64,000 nucleotides of DNA from Cyanoderma ruficeps (taxonomy: Eukaryota > Chordata > Aves > Passeriformes > Timaliidae). The stretch's first letter is position 1; each line of letters begins with the position of its first letter. The position numbers and the translations under genes are program-made. The notes under the pieces were generated by a model. The model was not told where the DNA came from. It ran no database searches and was given only the letters and a program-made list of their open reading frames with translations. Shown piece after piece: positions 12,442-23,779 of the stretch. Location of the stretch: positions 25,917,367 to 25,981,366 of the forward strand of contig VZDJ01007747.1 in assembly GCA_008694505.1 (NCBI GenBank), read 5' to 3'.

Positions 12442-12553
12442 TGCACGTCAGTGAAGTGAAGGGCATGCCTTGTCACATCGTATCCCATAATGACTTTTTG
12501 GGAGTGAAATATCATTTCCAGCTGAGGTGAGCCTTTCACTTCACTGATCTGCA
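12442..12553. repeat. imperfect inverted repeat with 23-bp arms
   Basis: The left arm at 12442-12464 (core TCAGTGAAGTGAAGGG) pairs with the complement of 12531-12553 (core CCTTTCACTTCACTGA); about 19-20 of 23 positions agree and the loop is 66 bases. It could form a hairpin if transcribed, or be the core of a short palindromic DNA transposon. No target duplication or terminal repeat was identified around it, and an arm of this length can arise by chance in 64 kb only rarely. Confidence 0.55.
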
Positions 12554-13084
12554 AGTTACACGTCTCAAGTAACACAGCTGTTTTCAGAAACTAACCTCCT
12601 GTTAAGGGAAAGTGTGACTTGACAGAAAATCTAGCCTTTGATTTATGAGACCCAAGAACTTAACAAGATATAGAACTTCCTAATAGAAATTGTTCAAGAT
12701 GGAAGCAGTTTTATAATGGTCCAGTTATCCTGATATTATGTAAGTTACAATAGCTTCCCTTCAGAAGAGTGATTTAATATCGCTAAGATAGATGAGCTTA
12801 TTATTATGGGAAAAATCAGGCTAGGCTTATGTCTGACCATCCAGAACTTACCATGAGTTTACCAAAGTAAGAAGAAATCATCTGTTTGTTGTTTATGACT
12901 CATTCCAGAAAATAATATTCATTCTCAGAAAAAACAAAAAAATCTGATTATTTGTAAGTTTTTGGAAGATGCAAGCTAGTGAATTTCAAACATCATCTAG
13001 ATCTTCCACTTTTTCACATGAATTTTATCTAGGTCACTGGCTAGCTAAGGAATAGGTAGACCAAACTAGCAATCAAAACAACCC

Positions 13085-13552
13085 TGTTGGGTTCTAGTGC
13101 CCAGCCACTTTCTGGGTAAAGAACCTTTTTCTAATATCCAACCTAAACTTTCCCTGACACAGCTTCAGGCCATTGTCTTGGGTCCTGCCACTCATCATAA
13201 CAGACAAGACATCAGTTCCTGCCCCTCCTCTTCCCCTCATGACAAATTTGTAAACTGCAATGAGGTCTCTCCTCAGTCTCCTCCAGGCTGAACAGAACAA
13301 ATGACTTCAACCTCTGCTCATATGGCTTCCCCTCACATCTTGGTAGTCCACCTTTGAACACTCTTTAATAGATAAATCTTTCTTACACTGTGGTGTCCAA
13401 AACAGCCCACAAGGCTCAAGGTGAGGCTGTACCAGTGCAGAGCAGAGCAGGACAATCCCCTCCCTTGCCTGGCTGGCGATACTGTGCCTGATGCACCCCA
13501 GGACAGGGCTGTCCCTCCTGGCTGCCAGGGCACTGCTGACTCACATTCACCT
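13085..13552 (-). mobile_element. CR1 LINE internal fragment lacking both ends
   Basis: The plus strand is the complement of CR1 3' sequence: TCTGGGTAAAGAACCTTTTT, TATCCAACCTAAACTTTCCC, then CTGACACAGCTTCAGGCCAT, and finally CTGCCAGGGCACTGCTGACT. These match the order of the same blocks in the copies at 32510-33105 and 50780-51500. It stops at the left about 180 bp short of where the 3' terminus should be, and at the right within the ORF2 end. CR1 normally loses its 5' end but keeps its 3' end, so loss of the 3' end here implies later deletion. Small open frames on both strands in it are shadows. Confidence 0.85.
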
Positions 13553-15640
13553 CCTCTTTACTAGTTACATGCAGTAGTATGGGCTTCAGGATCGTGACTT
13601 AGAATATCAGATTTTATCTAATTAAATGTAAGATCAGAAAATGTTCATTCTTTCAGTTTATAAAATGTTACACTTTTTTTTTTTTTGGTGTGAGTTTCTG
13701 TGTTCCATTTTTAAGTTTGCTTTTTTCTTTTAAATTACTTTTCTCAAAATATTTCAAAGTCCTTAGTTTTTGACACCTAGACTTATTGGTGCTGGAGGTT
13801 GACAGCAACCTAATTAAGAACATATTTTAATGTTTAATTTAAGCAAAAGCCCTGTACTACCTCTTTACATCAATAGAACTTCTTTTATCTGACTAAAAGT
13901 TGAAGTTTAACATTATTTTGTTGTTCTAAGATGTCTGTAAAATATGTCGTCTTAATATACACACTACCTATTTCCTTACAGGTCTCACCTATGTATTTCA
14001 TTTCATTTTTGCATAAACTTACATATTATCAGCAAACTAGGTAACAATGTAGATATTTTAAGTAAAATATTTTATTGAGTTCTTATAGAAAAAAGCTCTA
14101 AAACTGGAAGGTGAACCAATTCAGTCTTACTATACAAGTAACTCTAAATAATAAGTCAGACTAACTTTAGCAATCATGTATAGACAAATTGTTTACTGAT
14201 TTCAGAAGTCAGATGAACTTTTAATAGTGAACATGAAACAATTTTATTAATATTAGGTGTTGGTTAATTTTCAGAAAATCCTAAGGATAATAAATAAACT
14301 AGCTCAACTCCTATAAAAAGTTAAAACATATGAAGGTAGCAATAGATTTTATACAAGTTATCATTGTTTATTTTGATGTACAGTATATAAATGCCCTACT
14401 GTCATGTAGGTTGTTCCTCTTTTTAAAGGATTTCTTGCGTGTGAATGGAGTTCTATGCAAATTTTAGTAGAATTGTTACTATGTATCAAATAAAAGGTTT
14501 TGTTTCTCTTGGTAAGGGAATAGCTTTTCCCCTTCTGAAAGGAGCTGGAAGATATATTTCTTCTCTATTGACTCCATGGTTTTCTGAATTTCCTCGTAAG
14601 TGCATTAAATTGAAAAACTTTACTTGAATTAGTATAGAATGATTTACAAAAGAAAACCAGAAACTGATTGCAGCAAAGGGATCCCTGATGTGAAGGGCAG
14701 ATGCAGTTTTCTTCAGAGATATTCACAGGATGCCCTGAGATGGTCTTGTGGTGTCCCCCAGAGACCTGACATGGAGCAGCAATGAGTGCAGAGGCCTCTT
14801 CAGATTCTGATGGGGATGTTTTTATAACTAATGCACCATGAAAGGTGAACCAACTGCAACTTTGAAAAGTGATGGCATGTTTTTGAGGAAGTAGTACCAA
14901 TACACTAAACTGATATTCAGAAGAAAACCCAATTGTCTGTCTGAGAGCAAACAAAGGCAGCTAACAATTTTTCATCATTCAAACAGCAGTCAATCAAGGG
15001 TACTACTAGTAGAAGTAAGCAGTCTGCACTGCTGCTCTCACTTTTACTATAGAAGCTGTAGATTTGGTGCACAACCAAAAGGAAATCGAAATTTGTACCT
15101 TCTAAATAGAGACAAACAATATAAGCTGTGATTAAAGATTTAAATAAAATGGAGGGTTTTATTAAAAGAAAAATAAGAAGTGTGTACAAGACCAGTTAAA
15201 TATTAAGCCAAATCTGATTAGTTGCCCTGTTTATATCCCTGCAAAAAGTGAAATGTATCATCATATGGAAATCATACAAGGAACAAAAGTGTCACGGTTT
15301 TTTAACTGCATTCAGATAATGCTCATCATTTTTGCCAACCTTGCAACGAAGTATAGCCAGTTTTCAAGGTCTAATAAGATCTGACATATTAATTACAGGG
15401 TTGTTTTTGTTTTCTAGTTTTAATTTCAGGGCAAGTGTAGTTCAAGCATAGATTTAGCTATCAGCACTATTTTGGCAGATACTATTGCTCCTGGCACATC
15501 AATATAATAAAACTAGATCTTAATGAAACTGGAGACAACTTGAGCAGCAGCTCTGCATTTGATTTAGAGATGGTTTGAAACTGAATGTAACAATATTTTT
15601 TTTTCTCTAGAGAAATAGGAACTTACCCATTTTTATTATC
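13553..15640. other. AT-rich sequence without a supported gene
   Basis: Nothing recognised. A 129-codon open frame on the minus strand (14565-14954) has no domain, signal or splice context I can defend; the 14650-14850 part is a little GC-richer than its surroundings and could be an unrecognised old repeat. Confidence 0.5.
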
Positions 15641-15840
15641 TGGTGCTTTTGACTCTCTATAACAATATCACATTCCTTGATGTGGTGCTATGATGAAGAT
15701 TATCCCTAATTCCCTTCATACCAGGAAAAAAATGGAGCACTACTTTGCGGTACCCCAAGGTATATGACATCCAAGGTATAGTGACAATCACATGGTTTAA
15801 AGGAGAGCAGAAAAGAAAAAATGGCCACCATTGCATGACC
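15641..15840. other. slightly GC-richer unassigned segment
   Basis: Leads into the 80-bp tandem duplication. Both strands carry 95-codon open frames across 15657-16032, but neither resembles a protein family I know. It may be part of an unrecognised retroviral or LINE remnant. Confidence 0.3.
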
Positions 15841-16000
15841 CAACGGGAGAACCTGCTGCAGCATAATTCAAGGGGGATCTTTGGCTCTTCCATTAGTGTC
15901 AAAGTTGTATCTACTGTTGTCAACGGGAGAACCTGCTGCAGCATAATTCAAGGGGGATCTTTGGCTCTTCCATTAGTGTCAAAGTTGTATCTACTGTTGT
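15841..16000. repeat. exact 80-bp tandem duplication
   Basis: 15841-15920 and 15921-16000 are identical over all 80 bases (each starts CAACGGGAGAACCTGCTGCA and ends ATCTACTGTTGT). The flanking bases differ on each side (C before copy 1 and T before copy 2), so the duplication is exactly one unit. Perfect identity in otherwise neutral-looking DNA means a recent event or an assembly duplication. The period is not a multiple of three, so the frame shifts between copies, which argues against coding function. Confidence 0.95.
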
Positions 16001-19000
16001 TTCAGGTTCATTTTTTTAGAAAAATAAAATAAAGCTCCTGAACATCGTGAAACCCACATACCAGTGGTATCTGCCTAAAACTAGATTTACATCCATCTCA
16101 ATTAATCTTTCTTTTCAAAGTAACTGAAAATTTATTTTTACTAAAAAAACAAACAAAAATGCAGATTTTGACAAACTACATCTTCATAGTAGAGTGCAGT
16201 TTCAGTGTAAAAATTGTTTCAGTGCCACAATCACTCAGTTTAAATAAAGCATCTGCTACTAAGATGCTTTACTATTTGAAATCTTATTAGGTTGCTGTGA
16301 CTTTTCATCAAGAAATGAAGATAAATAGCAAGCTTGTTGCTCAAAACTCTGGGAATAACTCACTTCGTGCTGCTATGATTAAAACCCCTGAAACTAATAC
16401 TTCCACATGGCCTGGTTATTTCCTGTAGGTATGTGGGTTTTGTTCAGTGCTTTATTCAAATGTCCAGCGGAATGTTTAGGGTTGTAGTGAATACTAGAAC
16501 TTCTGTTGAATTTATGTACCAGTGTTGCACTTTTGCATTTAACTCACCTGTAAGTACTTGTTGTGTGCATCCTGTAATTCTGATTATCAGTTAAAATAGA
16601 GTGGAGGACACATTGTCACACTTCTGCTCATATCTGGATCACATTTTTTGGTTTTCTTTCTGTCAAAAACCTAGAACAGAGTGGCTCTGTGGCCAGATCA
16701 GGGTTTCACAGAGAGGCAGAAGCTTGCCAAAACTATCAACTAGACCTTGAAATAAGGATTTAAAGCTAATTTAGACTTTCTTCTCGTCCTTTGCATGGTA
16801 AATCTCATGATATGCAGTCCTGACATTACAAGAATAAAAGTGGCATTCTTCAAGAGAGCTAGCAAAGGAAAATGATATTTCTTCTCTGTGGACCAGAGAC
16901 AAAATATGACATACAGGAATATTTTTGGAAGATCTGCTGGGCTTTGTACTGATAGCCTTAGGAACAAAGAAAGTTTTAATGAAATAATTGTAAGAGAATG
17001 TCAGTAACAATACATCTGAAATCATAACAAATTCTAGAGGAACCTTTATTTCTGAAAGCTTTAAGTCTCATAACTATGAATTTTTTCTTATATTTATCAT
17101 TTGTGATTAAAAATGTGTGAAAGAGACATTAAAATATAACATGCAACTTCTTATCTCTGTTCTGTACTGAGCATAGAAAGATAGAGCAATTAAAAAATAT
17201 GTTCCATCACTGAAAATTCATGGTTGGAATTTAAATTGGATTTCAAGATCGGGGTAAATAATTTCATAATGAGTGTTATTTTGCAAAAAGTCATAGAAAG
17301 TTAATGGACTTCATAAACTGACACATTGCTCTAGAAGACTTATTAACACATTCTTTGGCTTTGTAAGAGAAATAACTAATGAGAGATGCATTGAATTAAT
17401 TAAAAGAAGACGCTCCAAGCACAGAGATATATATGTAGGGAATGACAGTGATAAACTATGAATTAAAGGAAGAAAATAAAGTTAATGTAAAAAAAAAAAT
17501 CTTGAATTAAATGTACCTTGATAAAACTCTTCTGTTTAGGCTCAGAAGATTTTGATAGTCATGTTTTAACTCCTTTGCAATTTTCCCTTTTGAAATTGAA
17601 TGAGATAGTATTGAAGCTTTAAGTTTTCAGTTATCCCTGAAACTCAATTTGAAGGAAAAGGTGGCACCATAGTAATGTATCAGCATATTTAATGACAGTG
17701 CTGCCCAAACTCAAGAGATTGCAATATTATACCTGAAAGAGAAAATTACTTAGCTTTAATTTTGCACTTTAAAGGATGTCATTATACAGGTTCTCATTAT
17801 CCAAGCTCAAAACTCTACCATGGGAGCTGGAAGGATTTTACCTGTTCTATTAATTTAACAGAATAAATGAGCACTAAAAATCAAAGGTGTCAGTACCACC
17901 CTGATAATCTTCTTGATTCAGGAGAGCTAATGAAAAAAAATCCAGATTAACAAAGCAACAATAAGCAGAATATACAACATTTGGGAAAGTTGTATCAATA
18001 AACTATCAATCTGTAACGCACTTTAGATGTCCTTTCTAAAGATGATGGTTATTCTCCTAATTGTAATAGGCCAGAAAAGAGGGGAAATATGAACACATTT
18101 TTATCAGTAATCCTGCAAGTAACTTAGTTAATGACTTCACAGTCTATTAACAATCAAATTATGTTACATGTATAGAATTCTCCATCACCAACAAATGCTA
18201 TCTTCGGAATGAATCCTGAAACTTGGTAAGAGCATGAAATGCAACTCTGAATCAGAAAGAATAACACAAAAATTAAGCCATAAAAAGCACCCATAAAATA
18301 TATTAATATAAATAAAATTGAAACAAAATATACTGGTGCATTTCATTGAAATCAGGGAAAGCTTATTTCAGAAAGCAAGTGTCCAAACTTACCACAGTGC
18401 TCCTACAAAACGCAGCTCTGGTAAACAGAATGTGAACTGATCTTAGCAACTGAGTACAGGAGGTGACTACTGCAGAAATTTATGTGAGATAGTTAAAATT
18501 GATTCAATGAACACAATTGCATAATACCTGACAAAACCATAGGGAGGGTTAGATCTTTCTTCCAGCTCTTCTGCAATTCCTTTCTAATTCTGACTTTGAG
18601 TTCCATGCAATTACAATAAAACTTCCATCATTTGAGAGCCATTTCACTTCCATTCTACAGCTATAGCCAAACTGAGAGGCTAGCAGGCTCCTTAATTCTA
18701 CCCATACATGGGAAACAGGCACAGTTGTGATCAGCACAAATAAAGATTTTTATGTAAAAAAAAAATGAAACAGAGACAAAAGGATATTTGTATTGAATTT
18801 TATTGGTGACTTAACAATAGAATATAGGATAATTTAGATAAAGACCTACTTGAAAACTTGAAATTTGACATATTTTAAAAACAAGATGAAGATAAAAAGT
18901 AAAGGCAATACACACACATGGTTTAAAACTGGAAAGGTCATGAAATAAAGATCCATAATTAAATGAAAAGAGGCAAGTCAGCTAATAGTCATGTCATTAT

Positions 19001-21659
19001 TTGCATTTAAATCTTCATTCTGTGTGTCAAAATTACCTCCCACAAATGATATTTTGGATATATGTTACAGGAACATAGTTTAAAATCAGATTAATCAGTG
19101 CGAATCTTTCTCACCAACTACTGGTGGTGAATAATGGCAACAGAAATATAATAGAAAAAAATGAGGGAATGTGTCAAAGATCAGAAACATACATATTGTC
19201 CCAGGCTGTGACACCACCCTGTACTATTTGAAATACACAGGTAGTGTGAGAGTGTCTCTTAGAAGTTTTGAAAGCAGATTTAGATCTGTGTATTCACTTA
19301 TGCACTTACCCTTGAGCAATTAAGTTGCTCATCATGCACCCTCCTTGCCTGGAAAACAGTTAACACTGCATTCATGAGGGATACATATAGTCACAGAGCA
19401 GAGATGCGTTTATTACTCCATAAAATTATGCTGGTATTTCTTATCCCTTACAAACTTGTTTTTCAGTCATCTGTCTTATTTCTACAGAAGAATTTTATTT
19501 TTCATTTTAGCTAAGGAATTATATATCTCTGAGATGTATTTTTCCACGGTAAACAAAATAAAAAATATATGTGAATTAAAAAATACCAGACCAAGTACAA
19601 GTTCTTGGTTTGTCACATACATAATTGTATATTATAAGTTTGCAAAGTGTGTATAATTTGCCAAATTCAATAATTCTTCTCAAATTACCAGCATTTTTCA
19701 GTAATAATGAAGAGTTCAGATGCACATAGTTGAGAATATAATTTTCCATGCAGGAACACTGCAAGTGTAAACTGTCACCATCATTCACTCTGCCAAGGAA
19801 GAAGCTGGGAGATATTCCTGCATTCTGTGCAACCATCAACAGGTAGGTCTTCCAGAAACAGAACTATGGTGTCTAGGGACTATAGCAAAGGAGGCATCAC
19901 CAGAGAAATGTATAAAAGAGTGTTAATTCTTATTCAAATTGTTGGTTATTTTTGGAGGGTTATCTGTAATAAAATTTACCAAGAATAAGTTTTTATCACC
20001 ATCTCACAGAGAAAGAACTGGTCAGGTATAAAAATTTCCTATGATGGGCTCTAAGAAAATGTGTTTGTAATACAGCATTCTCTTTGTTATCTGTATGTTT
20101 CATAGGAAAAAAAATCTAGAAGGAAATAATTCGTGCAATGACTATATATGGATTTTTGTCTGAAACGCATAAAAACCTTCCCATAAATAGATTTGGCCAA
20201 TTAAAGTTATTTGATGTCTACAATAATAGAAATTAGCTAGGAAACCAAGTAAACAATTTCAGGTTTTTGAAATGGTGTGGTAATTTTTAAACAGACTATA
20301 TAATTCAGTACTGCTGCCCATAATTGCAAAAGCTTGGCTACCATATCCATTGCTTAGAGTTCTGCTGGCAGTCTGTTCACAACGACCACATTCACATCTC
20401 ACAGCAGGATCCCACTAGAAGGTCAGTCATGCATAAAGAGGTGAAGTATTCTCACAACGGGAGCACATTCTTTTGGAACAACTGGCAGATCAGCAGATTC
20501 TACTTGTTCAACCTTAATAAAGACTCACAGCAGTAACTCTGTTTAACCAGCAGAGTTCAAAATCTGAAACCTTGTCCTCGACACAAATTGTCCACAGATT
20601 GCTCCTGAAACTGGCCCCACAACACAATAACCAATCAGTTCCTGCTATGCTGCACTATTACCTTGATGACTCATTTAATAGCTGGATATTAGAAGGTCCT
20701 TTTTGGCGTTGTGACAGTCAAAAAGGTCAAATGGGAGAGCAATTTCTACCCGCACAATTTTGAAAAACCATCACTGGTTTTTGTAAATGTATGATATTTT
20801 TATATAAATATAACAGAAATGAAAGAGAACTAAAACTAAAAAAAGTGATGTTGGAGAGACTGCAAACATTTTTAACTACTTTATTTGACATTACTCCATT
20901 TAAATATTAGAAGTGAATTAGCATTTAAAGATATTTTTGATGAGGAAGTCACTGATCTTTTTGTTTGTTTGCTTGTTTTTTAAATGTACATCTAGCTTTA
21001 ATGAAGCAGTGAGATTCTTTCTTTCCTCTGTTTCAGGTTTGTGCAATCTGAAACTTTGATTTGAACCAGGTTCCATTCACAGCTGGCCAGATACAGGAAG
21101 AAAAATTGGGATCTCTGAAGTCCATTATCACTCCCCGAAAATGACTTACAGTGGCATAAATAATTAAATACATTCTATTTTAATTTCCAACAGAAAACTG
21201 CCCATGTGACATAAAACCACACTTCAGAGACTGTTAAATACATAAATGCAAACATTTGTTCATGGCTTTCATTAGCAATATTTACAATGACTTCAACCAG
21301 ATGAAAACATATTTAAATCATTCTCATTTTACTATGACAAGTAACATATTCAGTAAGTTGTATATGCCCTCAGAACATCATCAACAGCCTTAAGAGAAAT
21401 AGAAATGATTTCTTAGCTGTGGCAGAGATGTAAAGTCTGGTACTCTAAAGAACTACAGCGACTGAAGGAGAGAATGAAGAAGGGGAGTGTAGAGTTTCTC
21501 TTATGAGAGTGTTGAAATACATGATCAGGCAAACTGGAAAAACAAGGCAAGTAGAAGGCACTGAGAAGAATAAAATTTGTTGCCTACTACAGTGGTCTTG
21601 GAAAAAAAAAATTAAAGGAGAGAATACAGCTGAACCTAGATGAAGAAGCTTTGCACAAA
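16001..21659. other. AT-rich sequence without a supported gene
   Basis: I see no exon, RNA gene or dated repeat. Open frames are all under about 90 codons. The 20320-20760 part is a little less AT-rich, with two neighbouring plus-strand frames (70 and 63 codons) and an AATAAA at 20516, but no LTR ends or protein similarity could be shown. Confidence 0.5.
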
Positions 21660-22160
21660 ATAAAATGATTCATTTTATGTTAAAATGGTACATAGAAGGT
21701 AGGGCCCACCTGGCTGATACTTCTTGGCATATATTAGAAGTGGTGGGTCTTTTTCCTTAATTACAGTGTAGTGAACTCTTATTGCCTGAAGAGTGACAGG
21801 TATTCACAATGAAAGATCTGCCTTATTAAATATGTCTGGTGGAATGCCACAGAGGAACTCAATAGTGCTACTGTTGATAAAGGACTCAGCCACGAACATT
21901 CCACCCCCAGCTTGCTGGGATATTACTGCATACAGGAGCTACATTAAGTTATCAGAATCAATGCTGAGCAAAGATGGTGGTTTTGCAAATGCAGCATTCT
22001 GCAGCAGTATTAACTGCTGTCCTGAAAGCAACATATCACCCAGGTCTGCAGCCAGGCTGCTACCATTTGTGCTTACTTGAGCCCCGTAGTGTATCAATGG
22101 AAGCTTTCTAATTCTGGTCTTCACTAGTTTTTGGTCTCTGCCTAAGGTTTCATTGCACAT
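21660..22160 (-). pseudogene. unassigned coding-like island, possible pseudogene
   Basis: On the minus strand a frame from 22160 leftward to about 21793 is open except for one TAG (complement of 21939-21941); beyond 21793 it continues with another stop. Its composition (residues such as GDMLLSGQQLILLQNAAFA, later SQQAGGGMFVAES) looks more like real protein than the low-complexity frames elsewhere in the window. The complementary strand also has a 95-codon frame (21793-22080), which is typical of an antisense shadow. I do not recognise the family. It could be a processed or viral-derived pseudogene, or chance. No splice sites, poly(A) tail or target duplication were established. Confidence 0.25.
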
Positions 22161-22489
22161 TGCAGGGAGGTCTCATTGATCCTGGATGAAATTGACTAGT
22201 TAATGAAGTTGGGCAGAATTCAGAAATTTGAAGATTCCTTCACTTTTATTCCCTGACTACATTATTGTAAAGTGCTTGATTCTGTTTTCAAGATTATTCT
22301 GCATTAGAACACAGCAACTAATACTGATAAAACAATATATAAATATTTAAATTTTTAGGTAATCATTTAAGTAAATATTTATATGTTGACTAAGTTGAAA
22401 ACAGAGAGAATATTTGGAACCAACATGTAATATGTGTGTAGCACTTCAAAGTCTGTTGTTTCTATTTCCCCCCTTTGACTGTAAAAAAT

Positions 22490-22532
22490 AAAAACAATCA
22501 AACCAAACCAAAAAATCCAACCAAACAAAACT
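22490..22532. repeat. CAAAC/CCAAA-rich simple repeat
   Basis: Degenerate units of AACCAAACCAAA, purely A and C apart from a few bases. Simple-sequence DNA. Confidence 0.6.
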
Positions 22533-23761
22533 CTGTAGATATAACTGTGTTAATGAACAGAAATATGTACTCAATAGTCATGTTCAAGCATCCTAATTAT
22601 ACAAAATGATTGAAGATCAAATATAAAGTCATAAAGTAGTTAGAACCATCTACAGGTTGTTTAGGAAAAGAACATGAACAATTACCCTGATCCATTACAT
22701 GGTTTCATCTGTTTATGTTCCCATATTTTGGTAACTTCAGCATGTCCATAAGCATTTTTACTAGACCCCAAAGAATTCACGTATTTATGAGACAAATTAA
22801 CCCAAGTTTATCATTAGCTGTCTAGACCAGAACACTGTACATTACATTAAAACCCAATATGCCTCACTTGTATATCACAAGGCTAGTCTTGTACTAAAAC
22901 AAAATAATATTAAGGGAGATTAAATAATATTGTCTATATTTAGATTCAGAAAGATTTAGCTGCATGTGAAGCAGACTCTTCTGAATTATGTCATGAATAT
23001 CAAGTGAAAAATGATAGTGACTCTTTTGTTGAAAAAACTGTCTTGCACAGAAATTTAATTCAAGGTCTGGAACTTGCAGAAATCAGCTAATATTGTTGAT
23101 GACAATTACAAGAGTATACCAGGCGTGAAACATATGACAGAATATATGTTATACAGAAATTACATTTTAGTGGGTTTTAAATGGGAATACTTGTTTTTAT
23201 TTAGACTATTTTTAAAGTATTTATAATCTTAGATATCCTTCTGTTGTGAAGCAAACATTAATTTAAAATAACTAAAAGTGAATAGGTGATTGTAAAGAAA
23301 ATAATTCTCTGGTTTTCTATAATCAATAAATTTATGGTACTCAAGGTATAACTTATAGCAATGCTCAATTATAACAGCATGAATTGATCAAACTTTATAG
23401 TGCTGCAAGATGCTTCCATGTTAGCCTTACAAAGTGATAGATAATTTCTTTTTTTATGGTAATGCTTGTTTTATAGAGTTGCCTATCTTACACTTGTGTA
23501 AATCAAGAGTTATTCTACTGAATAAAATAATGTTCTAACCCTGCAAACAGATTCAAATTGAAGAAAACAGAAATAGTATTTCTCAAGTGGACTACTGGAA
23601 AGGTTTACAACAAAGAAAAAATATAACATGAAGATCTATACCTGTAGATAGGAATAAATGCAAAATAATCTTGCTCAGCACCTTAGCATTCCAATATGTC
23701 TTAGTATTAGAGAATACAGATGAAAAATGCAGGGTTTTTTTTTTTTCAGTAACAGAAAATT

Positions 23762-23779
23762 NNNNNNNNNNNNNNNNNN
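23762..23779. other. assembly gap (18 N)
   Basis: Eighteen unknown bases, preceded about 15 bp upstream by a run of T (from about 23735) and followed directly by a run of about 15 A. Homopolymers on both sides explain why sequencing failed; the true length may differ from 18. Confidence 0.99.

Larger units (their letters stand above)
11391..13084. other. AT-rich sequence without a gene
   Basis: No gene or mobile element recognised. It contains a short AT microsatellite (11638-11671) and one imperfect inverted repeat (12442-12553). Confidence 0.55.

Noticed and set aside
14565..14954. 129-codon minus-strand frame
   Set aside because: No recognisable domain, no splice or promoter context; a frame of this length is expected occasionally by chance in 64 kb.
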